From Prunus persica (lineage: Eukaryota; Streptophyta; Magnoliopsida; Rosales; Rosaceae), in contig NC_034014.1 in the NCBI RefSeq assembly GCF_000346465.2, positions 24,066,522 to 24,130,521 on the forward strand: a stretch of 64,000 bases of DNA, read 5' to 3'. The position numbers were made by a program, and so were the translations under genes. The notes below the pieces were generated by a model. It made no database searches and was not told the DNA's origin. It saw nothing but the letters and a program-made list of their open reading frames with translations. This document shows positions 23,199 through 34,053 of this stretch, one piece after another; the first letter of the stretch is position 1; the number at the start of each line of letters is the position of its first letter.

Positions 23199-26100
23199 CA
23201 ATGACAGAAACAAACACTCAAGATGCAAAAAACACAGAAGACCATCCCAAATCAAACGAAGAAGCTTCAGAAATGGCTGAAAAAGCATCACAATCAAACT
23301 CCCAGGTATTACAAAATCTCTTAACTTCAAAGTCCGATAGAAATGTTCTGAAAAAACGCATGTTTTGACTGCGATGTATATGTTTCACAACTGTTAATAT
23401 TATGTCATAGAACTTGAACTGTTAATACTATGTCACAACTGTTAATACTAGTGCACTGAGTGCACTTGAAGACCAACATATGTAACATCCTTTCTTCTAG
23501 TGCAGTGCTTTGTTAATCAAAATCTGTGGTTGCTATGCATCTCTCTCTTCTAGTGCACTGCTTGCAGTGCACTAGAAGACCAAAATATATAGCATGCTAT
23601 GTGTCTTGCTCTTCTAGTGCACTGAGTGCACTTGAAGACCAACATATGTAGCATCCTTTCTTCTAGTGCAGTGCTTTGTTAATCAAAATCTGTGGCTGCT
23701 ATGCATCTCTCTCTTCTAGTGCACTGCTTGCAGTGCACTAGAAGACCAAAATATATAGCATGCTATGTGTCTTGCTCTTCTAGTGCACTGAGTGCACTTG
23801 AAGACCAACATATGTAGCATCCTTTGTTAATCAAAACCTGGGACTTCTATGCATTTTGCTCTTCTAGTGCAACATGCACTAGAAATGCATATGAGGTTCA
23901 AATGCATAGAAGTAAATGGTTAATACCATGTCATAGAAGTATTAATACTTATGTTTCATCTTTCTTTTGTTAAGTTAAAATTACATATTTGTTTCACTTT
24001 GCAGGTGATCATATGAAAAAAGGTAACCGGGTTGAAATTCAAAAAAAGAGCATACAAAAGTATCCCAAGCCAGAAAAAGCGCAAAAAAAAATCAACAAAC
24101 ACACAAGGCACACCACTAACAACAGCAAAAGCCAAACCAAGCAGACGCAATAACCCAAATTATGTGCAGATCAAGAGCAACATGCTCACATTTGACAACA
24201 CATTGCAAACGGTAAAAGACAAGCTTGCAGCAAGAAAGGATGTCCTCAAGATCCTACAAAAAACGCCATTCTGGAGCATCATCAAGGCTTACATGGAAGG
24301 TCAGCTCACCAAGGTAGAATGCCAGAAGTCTAATTATCAAATAATTAGACTAATCAGGTTCTACAACCCCGAAACCAAAAAATTCAAATTCAGTGAAGGC
24401 AACGAGTATGAAATTACAAGCAATGATGTGTCTGAAATCTTTGGATTGCCTAACAAAGGAAACAAGTTGCCAAGCACAACAACTTCCACAAGAACAAATT
24501 TGGGCTTTGAAAAGAAGTACTTCAAGAATTCAAAAAAAATCACAAAAACTGAGGTTGATAGGTGCCTGAACACAGCAATAGCAGATGACAGAAAGAACAA
24601 TGCAATGGATGTTGTGAGGTTGTTAATCCTAGAGCTCCTCATCACAAATCTCTTTTGCAACTCGGGGGCGACAATGGCTTGGACCTTTTTGACTATGATT
24701 GACACCTTAGAAGCAATGAACAGCTACAACTGGGCACAAGGAGTCTTAGATTACATGCATTTTGGACTGGACCAAGCCATGAAAAATAAAAAGCACAAGA
24801 CAAATCAACCAAGTGTCAGTGGTTGCCTTGTGCTAATCCTGGTAAGAAACTACATCCATTTGTTAATCCTATTATATTATTTGTTTTCACGTGCATTAAC
24901 ACTTTATATTGAAAAACATGTTTGCAGTATTGGCTGTGTGAAAGAACTAACCTGATCAGTCCAATTCCTGGAAGAGAAGATCATAAACCAGCGGCTGTCA
25001 AATGGAGCCTTCCGGAGCTCAATATCAAGCTGAATATTGCAAAATATGAAAACATTAAGGCATTTTTCTTACTTCCGTAAACATATATAATGTTAGTACA
25101 CCATAATTACTACTGACTCCAATAATTCAACAGATAAAAGCTGCAGACAATGAAAAAGAAGAAGAAGCAACGACTGATCACGCAGACCATGAAGAACAAG
25201 AAGAAAATGAAGAGGATGATGACTTTGTTATCACACTTAAAGATTGGGTAAGATAACCTACAATGACCCAACATTTATATTTCAAAACTGAATTGATGGT
25301 GGACACACACATATACATGTATATAAATTTGCTAATGATCTTTTTTTCCTTTCTAATATTTGTGACAGTTAAAGAGTCAAACACAAAAAGGAAAAAAGCA
25401 GACTATTATTACCCAGAAACAGAACTTCAACTTCCATGAAAATGTGGACCAAAGTGCAACCCAGACAAACACTCCACAACAGGAGCAAAATGAAGACAAT
25501 ACAGAGTCATTGGGATGCAAAGCAGATGATGAAATTGAAGAACCACCAGCACAAGCACCGGGATGCGAAGCAGATGATGAAATTGAAGAACAAGCAGTTG
25601 ACCTTAGCAGAGACTCAATGACGGAGGGGGACACTGTTAATGTCCAGCAACAGCATCCAGACCTTGACAGCCAGGAAGAAGACTTCAACACCATTTTTGA
25701 GGACATAGTGGGTTCAATCCCAGAGTACTACAAGCATGAAATAGTCCCTACCCATGAGAAAATCCAACAGCTGAAAGAAGCAGTCGACTATTGGATTGAA
25801 AAGGCAGATACTCGAAGGGATATGATGCAGAGTGCTATAGAATCCTGCATAAAGAAAAATTCATTCATTCAACAAATATGGACAGAAAAAGAAGAGTTGG
25901 AGAAAGAAATTGAAATACTGAAAAAGCAGCTTGAGAAAGAGAAAAAAGAAGGTGCAAAATTACAAGGGGAACTTCATGCACTCAAAACAAACAAGAGACA
26001 GCTACAGGAACAACATAAACTACTTGAAGGGGAAAAGTTGTCCTGCATTGAGAGCATGAAAGAAAAAGACACTGTTATTGCCTCTTTGAAACATGTGATG

Positions 26101-27813
26101 GGAACAAATTTCACACAAGGTGAACAAGGAGAAATTACAATGAAAGAACAAGCTGATAAGGAGAAAAAAGATGAGAGAATAGCAGAAGAAAGTGAATTGG
26201 AGGTGCAAGAAACTCCTAATGATGAAGATGAGAATGCTGATGAAAAAACTCCTGAAAAGTCAGTTCTCCTGCAAGCGAAAGAAGTAGGAACCAGGCAGTT
26301 ACGTTCTGGCATCAAAATCATCAAAGACAGAAAAGACAGAAAGCCTGCAAAGAAACCAGATTACACATACCCCGAAGCACATAAGAAAGCCTGAAAAAGA
26401 GAAAGCCAAAGCGAAGATGAAGCACCCAACAAAAAAAAGAAGGAAAAAGATACATACCTTCAGTTGCGCATGTATGAGGTCTACAACAGGCTGGATGAAA
26501 AATCAAAGAAGAATTTGGAAAATTACTGGATATCTGCATCTGATTCCGATGAGTAAGCCAATCTGTAGTAGAATTACACTGTTAATACTATGTCGTAGAA
26601 CTGTCATAGAATTACACTGTTAATACTATGCCGTAGAACTGTCTTGCTATTAAACTGTTATGACATTATTATTTGCTGAATTATTATTTAAACAACATTA
26701 TTGTTCAGGGGCGCTTTTTACCTACACAATAGGACAGTATTGTACAAACATAACATTGAAAAGCTGATGGGAGATGATCCAATTTCTGCACTAATCATCG
26801 ATGCTTATGGAGAGGCACTTAATGATGATGCGAAGCAGAACCCTCAGAAACAAAAAAATGCATATTTGTCCGCCAATAACTATGTAAGATCACATATAAT
26901 ACATCAATATTATATCATCAACATTGTTACTAATCACCAACACATGACTTATGCAGATGTTTTTGCGAGGTGCTTCACACAAGCTGACATATCATGCTTT
27001 CTATATGCCACTCCTAGAAAATATTGGAAGCGTTGATAGAGTGTTCATACCAATTACAGATGAGAACCACCATACGCTGCTTGTCTTTGACACCGGTGCA
27101 GCAAAATGGACACACTTCAACTCATTCAGGGGGACATCAAAACAAACTCTCGAATATTATCACAAGAAGGCAATTGTTTTGGTAAGTAAAACTGGTGATT
27201 AACACTGTTAATACATAGGACACTAAATTTAAAGGAAACTACGCACATACTTGACTATGACTATGATGCAGGTTGAGACAGCGAATATGTTCCTCTGTCT
27301 TCTTAAGGAATGTGCTGCAGCATCACTGAAAACAAAACTCGTCCAAATTCCTGATTTTGATGCCAAGAAGCCGAGAGGGCTTAATGAAGCTTCAGCTAGA
27401 ATGATAGCAAAAATGCTTGCCAGCAACAAACTTACACCGGAATATGCTCAGACATTGAAGTATCTGATTCGTCATGATACTACTAACTTCAAGCTGACTG
27501 AGAACAGAGAATGTCCCCAACAAGCAAACAATTCGTAAGTTATGCAATAACAGTGAAACTTTAATCCTATTCAACTGAAAAAAATACTGAACTAACTCCT
27601 GCATGCGTATCTCTATTATGCAGCAATGATTGTGGCGTCTTTGTCATGCACTTCATGAAGCAGCTTTCCAAAGACCAACAAATAGAATCAGATTTCAACA
27701 AAGAAAAGGTCTGGGAAATGAGAAAAGAAGTTCTCATGAAAATTATGAGCAATGAAAGAAGTTGGATTTCCATCAAAGAAAGAGGAGAGAAATGCAAAGG
27801 AACGAAGTTGTAA
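23199..27813 (+). pseudogene. MULE-borne Ulp1/C48 protease-like gene, copy 2 (in-frame stop)
   Basis: A possible first exon starts at about 23199 (MTETNTQDAKNTEDH) and ends at a donor near 23307. Further exons: about 24023-24841, 24928-25059, 25134-25247, 25369-26552, 26709-26883, 26957-27181, 27272-27534, 27624-27813. Domain order equals copy 1: NYVQIKSNM and SEIFGLPNKGNKLPSTTTST, acidic stretch, long coiled coil (about 25730-26100), then VFIPITDENHHTLLVFD, WTHFNSF and NDCGVFVMHF. Two defects are seen. The intron after 25059 begins GC where copy 1 has GT, and an in-frame TGA at 26392-26394 interrupts a frame that otherwise continues open and in phase to 26552. The ATG at 24013 is out of frame with the domain, so the start is uncertain. 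Identity to copy 1 is only moderate, so the duplication is old. Confidence 0.7.
23449..23890. repeat. 166-bp tandem repeat with hairpin
   Basis: TAGTGCACTGAGTGCACTTG recurs at 23449, 23615 and 23781, a period of 166 bp. Each full unit also contains a perfect inverted repeat with 14-bp arms (CTTCTAGTGCACTG) and a 4-base loop, at 23547-23578 and 23713-23744. The array lies in the intron before the main coding exon of the second Ulp1-like gene. Confidence 0.9.
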
Positions 27814-28412
27814 TCAAATATTTTGCAAAAATTCTTGCTTATATTGTAGTTTCTTAGGACTTGTGTAGGTTTAGAACATTGAAGTAAAGTGATTTTCAAA
27901 TTCAAGTTATGTACTTATTCAAAAATCAGTTTATTTACGTGAATTAACAGTGTATGTAACCTGAAATAATGGTCTCCATAACACTAAAACAACTAAAAAG
28001 GTGAACTCCAACAAATAACAACGCACTCTCAATACAATGTTAATCCTATTTGATAGAAATAAATTGTTAATACCATGTCATAGAACTATCTTTTAATTTC
28101 AACAATGACATAAACAGTGGGTATTAAAACAGTGTTCCTTCATTTATAGATTATTCAAACAGCAGTAATGCTTAATTCATATCAAACTTCAAAACCAAAA
28201 TTTCCAAAATACCAAAAATGGTACATATTATGTATTAATACCGAAAATTCAAACAGTATTCATATGCAGTGACTGCTATTTCACCGTATTAACAACTTGC
28301 ATATCAATTTCTATTCCTTTCAACTATGATTGTCACTAATCAATCACATAGCACTTTAACTAGTTAAAGACTAATACTCTCATTCAAGTCTTTATACTCC
28401 AAAACCTTTACA
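27814..28412. other. Spacer between convergent Ulp1-like copy 2 and transposase
   Basis: AT-rich, no coding signal. It holds the 3' regions of both genes and one copy of the GTTAATACCATGTCATAGAA motif near 28066. The arrangement matches the intergenic zone of MuDR-type elements. Confidence 0.5.
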
Positions 28413-31030
28413 TCAAATAGGAGCCTTGCAAGTCCTCCTATTATGACGATCACAAGAACCGCATCTCTTGCACTTCAACTGCCTTGTAGTTTCACTGCTT
28501 AACTTGAAGCGATTTGTCGGAGGTCGTCCCGGAGGCTTTCTTGTATGCGGAGGTAGAAGAAAAACATCTCCAGCAGGAGGCTTCTCAATATCAGGTATAG
28601 GAAATATAGGGGTTGCATAAGTAGCCCTATAAAAGTCTGCCTTGTAATACTCATCAACAAAGTTATACAAACATAACCCGGAATGTTGGATAACTTGAAT
28701 CGCATGCTGACACGGAAACCCAAGCAATTGCCACTGATAACAGGAGCAAAACCTCTCGTCCAAATTGACCATAACACTCAAATCAGCATGAACTTCAAAT
28801 ATAGATTCACTCGCGCGACATATCCTCCAATGACGACCCTTTGCAGCTAAATTCTTCAACTCATCCTCAATAACCGGACACAAAACACTACACCATTTCT
28901 CGGATGCAAGCTTCCTCCTAGAAATCATCTCCATCATTTTGACCCTAATAGTGTCAATCATCTCATAAATTGGAAGCCTACGCACATCCTTAACCCATGA
29001 ATTAAACGACTCGGACAAGGCATTACTAACCTCCCCATACCTCTTTCCCGGAAAAAATGCATTAGCAAAATTTTGGACAGGGAGATCAGCCAAAAACTTA
29101 TCAATTATTTTTGAACCGCCATCATCTCTTAATTTTTTCAAAATATCTTGATATTCCTCAACAGTCGGTGCATACAACAACTTACAAAAAAGCCATAAAA
29201 TATGATCCTTGAAAGAGGAACCAACAGAATGCGGATACTTCTTTTTCAAGTTCTCTTTCAAATGATATAGACAAAAACCATGGGCAGAAGCAGGAAAAAC
29301 AGTCCTAACAGCATCGATAATAGCACCATGCCTATCAGAAATGAATGTAAGTTGCCTACCTTCATCCACCAAAACTTCAGATATCCTTGGCAGAAACCAC
29401 CTCCGATTGTCAGCAGTTTCACCGGATACAATAGCAAAGCAAAAGGGANNNNNNNNNNNNNNNNNNNNNNNNNNNNNNNNNNNNNNNNNNNNNNNNNNNN
29501 NNNNNNNNNNNNNNNNNNNNNNNNNNNNNNNNNNNNNNNNNNNNNNNNAAACAGAGAAATATATTAGTTAGTTTGAACATTGCAAGAGCTAACAGTGTTA
29601 CCACATGAAGCAGAGTAAAACTACAATGCATAAAAATACTCAGATGCAGGGTATGAACAGTATAGAAACTGTTCATACCACTCAATGGAAGTCAACAAAC
29701 AGTATAACAATTGTTCATACCACTAACTGGAAGTCAACAACTACAGCATTTACATTTGCATACCTATACTGTTCATACTACTCAATGGAAGTCAACAACT
29801 AAATCATTTACATTACATACCTTTATTCCCATTCTTTGCAGTAGCTCCTAGAAGAGTACCCTTGTACTTGTTTGTAACGAAAGTACCATCAATAAACAGC
29901 ATAGGCCTACACCATCGAAAACCATCAATGGAGGCCTTATAACATATAAAGATCCGCTGGAAACGAGAACCATCCTCGCCACAGTCAAGCACACAATGAG
30001 ACCCGACATTGCTGGCCTTCAAAACATCAACATACCAAGGCAGGTGAGCATAAGACAACTCCTCATCACCATGTAAATCCTTAGTAGCTGACTCCTTCCC
30101 ATACCACGCAACATGATAAGGGACATCCAATCCATAATTTTCTTTCAAATCAGTAATTAGCTCAATAGGCCTTACCAAAGGATTGCTACGAACTTTATCT
30201 TTGACAATTGAAGACACCAAACGAGACCCCATTGCCTTATTTCTCTTCTCACGGATCAAACCACTACAACTGTGTACATTATTTAAATTCTTAATGTAGA
30301 AAAATCCATTTACATTGGACTTAACAGCATGCACATTCCACTCACAGCCATTTGATTCCTTCTTAGCACACACAGCAGTAACACGACGAGGCTCATTCTT
30401 CAAATACTTCATCTTAAAACCATTCTCAATCGCGTACTTAGCCAACTTATCACGGAATTCACAAACTCCAGCCTCAAACTTCTGACCCTCATGAGTAATA
30501 TAACCCTCCCAATCAGTAGACAAATATTTACGCCCTCCACAACTACCATATTTGCCTAAATATTCATTTCCAAACTCACTGCTAATACCATAAAAATCCA
30601 TACTCAAACAAGAAGAAGAAGCAGCACTTGAATCAACAATACTACCAGTTTGACTTGAATCTTTACATGTATCCTCATATTGTGCAAAACTGTAATTGTT
30701 AGGAGCAGACTCCAACAAAAAAGGAGAAGCAATCATGTTCGTATTAACAGTTTGAACATGATTCACTACAGCCTTATCCCTAACAGCAATGTGAATTAAT
30801 TGATCCTTCATCAGTCCACATACCATAAACATGATTTTCAAATCATCGTCCGATTCCAACAAACAATTGGAGCAATCCATAAAAGAGTACCTCAACTCAA
30901 AATGACCTAACTTAAGCTTAAACCTACTACACAACTCGTTGGACAACCAATCAAAAGTAGTAGTTGAAGACAAAATAAGCATTAAAGTTCCAGCACCATA
31001 GGTGCACTTCGCCACTCTCGAATCATCCAT
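28413..31030 (-). CDS. MURA-type Mutator transposase (gap inside)
   Basis: The N-terminal exon 31030-29821 starts MDDSRVAKC just after an acceptor-like GTAG. It encodes a PB1-like segment (about residues 1-90), then a MuDR DNA-binding zinc region (VCAKKESNGCEW then NVHSC), then the start of the catalytic core with FIDGTF (first Asp). A donor at 29820 opens an intron with 44-bp repeats. The next exon starts inside the N gap (29449-29548) and runs to 28413. It has ISDRHGAI (second Asp), the E of LSESFNSWV as a candidate third residue, a SWIM finger (CSCYQ then GFPCQHA) and a terminal zinc knuckle (CKRCGSCDRHNRRTC). No stop or frameshift is visible in the sequenced parts, so this may be an intact autonomous transposase. 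Part of the core is hidden by the gap. Confidence 0.85.
29449..29548. other. Assembly gap (100 N) in transposase gene
   Basis: A run of exactly 100 N, the usual placeholder for unknown length. It hides the start of the second transposase exon. Confidence 0.95.
29645..29805. repeat. About 44-bp imperfect tandem repeat in transposase intron
   Basis: Three imperfect copies built on ACTGTTCATACCACTCAATG followed by GAAGTCAACAA. Confined to the intron and not seen elsewhere in the window. Confidence 0.7.
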
Positions 31031-31863
31031 ATATATCTCTACAAAAAAACAACAAACAAAACAAAAATGACTACTAGTAATAACAGTGGATGCCGAGTGC
31101 ATTAACAATGAATTATAGTCGACTCAAAAACCAATAGCGCATAAACAGAAAAAACACGAATATACTCAGATTCAACTGAAAAAGCATACCTCAATTAAAT
31201 CGAATAACACAAATTTTTCACCACAGCTCAAACCAAAACACAAGAGCAAATCCACAATCAAAACGAATCTGAAATCAATCCAAATTATAAACAAAAAGAA
31301 ACGAAAACCTAATCAGCAACTTAATTAATCGAGCATCAAATCACCAAAAAGCAGACTACAATATAATCGAATACCTCCAAAATCGAATATGAATTCACAA
31401 GAAAAAATCGAATACCTCAAAAATCGAAGATCACAGATCTCACCAAGCTCCAATCGAGTCTCATGCAGCGCATATCAATCCAAAAATCACCAAATCAAAC
31501 AAGAAAGAAAAAGAAATTGAAGCAATAGAACTCCAATCTACGCCATACTAAGCTCAGAAGAATCGAAAAAGAAGATCTGGAACCACATCATACTGAGCTT
31601 CGTTCGAAGAGGTGAACGAAACTCGTTTCGTTCAAAGAGATGAACGAAGCTTCCTTCGTTCGAAGAAGTGAACGAAGCTCGCTTGGAATATTCGATCTGC
31701 TGAGGCTGCCAAACAGGTTTCTGTTACGAGGTCACCAACGTAAATTTCAAGAAATTCCTATCCTAGGCTGGCGAGTTTTGGGCATGTTTCAAAATATTCG
31801 AACCAAGAAGGTCAAAAACGTAATCTAACATAGAAAATAAAATACAAGAATAGACAGCTTTCT
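31031..31863. other. Transposase 5' region and subterminal MULE DNA
   Basis: Probable promoter, leader and leader intron of the transposase on -. Very A-rich on + until about 31560. Then three copies of a 28-bp repeat with the palindromic core TTCGTTCGAA at about 31598-31683, then unique DNA leading into the right terminal repeat. Confidence 0.45.
31598..31683. repeat. 28-bp subterminal repeat, three copies
   Basis: Units of TTCGTTCGAAGAAGTGAACG plus eight bases, the middle copy with CAAAGAGAT. Subterminal repeats of this kind often bind transposase in DNA transposons; that role is inference. Confidence 0.7.
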
Positions 31864-31961
31864 ACATTGGGTGTGTTTTGGGGTGTGTTTATATGTGATT
31901 AAGATCATGTAAGGGATATTTATAGTTTCATGTCTACATTGGGTGATTCACTAATTTTGTA
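31864..31961 (-). repeat. MULE right terminal inverted repeat
   Basis: Reverse complement aligns to 16874-16965. The end runs into the gap, so the last bases and the target-site duplication cannot be read. Confidence 0.7.
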
Positions 31962-32226
31962 NNNNNNNNNNNNNNNNNNNNNNNNNNNNNNNNNNNNNNN
32001 NNNNNNNNNNNNNNNNNNNNNNNNNNNNNNNNNNNNNNNNNNNNNNNNNNNNNNNNNNNNNGAAAAAAAAAAAAATCTTTTTTCCCCCCCTTTTGGGGGG
32101 GTTTTAAAAATTTCTTTTTTTAAAAAAAGTAAACCCCCCCGGGCTTTTTTTTTTTGAACCAAAATTTTTTGTTTTTTTTTGCCCCCTTTTTTTTTTTTTT
32201 CCCCCCCCCCCCCCCCCCCCCCCCCG
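31962..32226. other. Assembly gap (100 N) followed by homopolymer-rich low-quality sequence
   Basis: The gap is 31962-32061. From 32062 to 32226 the sequence is a chain of A, T, C and G homopolymers ending in about 25 C, unlike anything else in the window. It corresponds in position to the spacer with T and C runs seen at about 15990-16032 in the intact array copy. Most likely poor consensus at a read end. Confidence 0.75.
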
Positions 32227-33790
32227 CGGAACAGTACCCCTGCTAATTTTCTCTTAATAAATAGTATAGCCGGGCGGCTACACTGGGTTTTTTGAAAATT
32301 TCTTTGCAGAATAGTATAGCCGCACGGCTATACAATTGAATATAATATATTTCAAGCATATAGCCGGTCGGCTATACTGTATTTTTTTTTTTTGGGTCCT
32401 TTTTTGTTTTTCCGAAACAGTACTCTTGCTGATTTTCTTTTAATAAATAGTACAGCCGCACGGCTATACTGGGGTTTTCGAAAATTTCTTTGAAGGATAG
32501 TATAGCCGCACGGCGATACTAATAAAATACATAGGGTGCTTGGAAGTTGGGCCAGACTAGGTAATTGGAAGTTGGCCCACACAAGGCAATTGGAAGTTGG
32601 GCCAAGTGGAAGCCAATTGGGCTTCAAATTCAACTTGGGCATTGAATATATAATATTTAATTATCAAAAAGATGGCCTTAGGCCTTGGGGTACTTGGGCA
32701 TTTATGATTTAAATTAATTAATTAGTTTCGAATTATTATTATAATTTCTTTTTTAAAAAAAATTTAAAATTCGGATTAGTTTAATTAATTTCACTGGGGG
32801 GCCTATTTTGTCTTCATTTTTAATTTTAATAATAAATAGTATAACACATTGCCGTTTAATAGTCGTGTTATACACATACATACGTATTTTTCCACAATAC
32901 TTCCATTTTTCGTACACAAGGAAAACGTACAATACACGCACGTGCGGATTTTTCATGTTTAATACACGTGTTTTTACAAAATTGTCAACAATACACACAA
33001 AATTCACGTATTATACACACAATTTTACATACTATTGAATAAAAATAATATATATCGAAAAATTATATAGTGGCCGAACTTTATGATCATTCATATGCTT
33101 GGTAGTAAGGTAAGTTAGCCCAAGGAAAAAGAAGAAATCGATTCATACCCACTCTTGTAGGGGTTTTTAAAATCTCTTCTTTTAACAAATAGTATAGCCG
33201 CACGGCTATACTATTATTGACCCTTTTTTTTCCCGGAACAGTACCCCTGCTAATTTTCTTTTAATAAATCGTATAGCCGGCCGGCTATACTGGGTTTTTT
33301 GAAAATTTCTTTGAAGAATCGTATAGCCGCACGGCTATACAATTGAATATAATATATTTCAAGCGTATAGCCGGTCGGCTATACTGTATTTTTTTCTTTT
33401 TTGTCCTTTTTTGTTTTTCCGAAACAGTACTCTTGCTGATTTTCTTTTAATAAATAGTACAGCCGCACGGCGATACTGGGTTTCTCGAAAATTTCTTTGA
33501 AGGATAGTATAGCCGCACGGCTATACGTTTAAAATACATAGGGTGCTTGGAAGTTGGGCCGGTCTAGGTAATTGGAAGTTGGGCCAAGTGGAAACCAATT
33601 GGGCTTCAAATTCAACTTGGGCATTGAATATATAATATTTAGTTATCAAAAATATGGCCTTGGACTTTGGGGCACTTGGACATTTATGATTTAAATTAAT
33701 TAATTAGTTTCGAATTAATTTTTTAAATAAAATTTTCTTTTTTTTATTTATAATGAATTCAGATTAGTTTAATTAATTTCACCGGGAGGC
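32225..33790. repeat. Palindrome-rich array, right side of the MULE
   Basis: Continues the array interrupted at 16873. 32225-32740 matches 16030-16550, 32793-33065 matches 15545-15830 and 16598-16870, 33065-33235 matches the spacer at 15815-16030, then a more diverged copy to about 33790. The TTTCGAATT landmark lies at 32726 and 33708, about 0.98 kb apart. Several palindromes of the TATAGCCGCACGGCTATA type, some with a base changed to CGGCGATAC. Confidence 0.88.
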
Positions 33791-33890
33791 CTATTTTGTT
33801 TTCATTTTTAATTTTAATAATATATAGTATAACATATTGCTGTTTAATAATTGTGTTTATATATATATATATATTTATAATACGGGTAGT

Positions 33891-34053
33891 TACTATTTTC
33901 AGCCATTTTACAAAACGGACAAGGCCAAATTTTCTGATCAACCAAACACAAGATGCTAAAAGGCAAAAATTTGCTACTGAACAGAGCAAGGGTGCCTTGA
34001 AAGCCCTCATTGACAAGATTTGGAGAACTGGTTTGCAATTTGGGTTCCAATGA
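33891..34053 (+). pseudogene. Orphan terminal exon-like fragment, unknown gene
   Basis: After a good acceptor (TACTATTTTCAG at about 33891-33902) an open frame encodes about 50 residues, rich in Lys/Arg/Gln, with DAKRQKFATEQSKGALKALI and ending GLQFGFQ then TGA at about 34051-34053. It has ordinary codon use and looks like the last exon of a + strand gene. No upstream exon exists within reach because the array abuts it. I do not recognise the family. It may be a gene fossil left when repeats accumulated. Confidence 0.35.

Larger units (their letters stand above)
16874..31961. mobile_element. Large Mutator-like element with two Ulp1-like genes and a transposase
   Basis: Left end 16874-16965 and right end about 31864-31961 are imperfect inverted repeats. 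On the outward strand both contain ACCCAA, GAAA-TATAAA, CCC-ACATG and ATAAACACACCC in the same order. The interior holds a MURA transposase on - (from about 31030) and two Ulp1-like genes on + (18483-22398, 24023-27813), facing the transposase as in MuDR. Both sides are the same palindrome-rich array, so the element inserted inside it. The right terminus and target duplication are hidden by the N gap at 31962-32061, and another gap lies inside the transposase. Total about 15 kb plus unknown gap sizes. Ulp1-bearing MULEs (for example Kaonashi in Arabidopsis) are known; two such genes in one element is less usual. Confidence 0.82.

Noticed and set aside
29280..29571. Plus-strand frames running into the N gap
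   Set aside because: They are antisense to the transposase and are extended artificially by the N run.
32062..32226. G-quadruplex or i-motif potential of the long C run
   Set aside because: The segment directly follows an assembly gap and looks like an unreliable consensus, so no structure is claimed.
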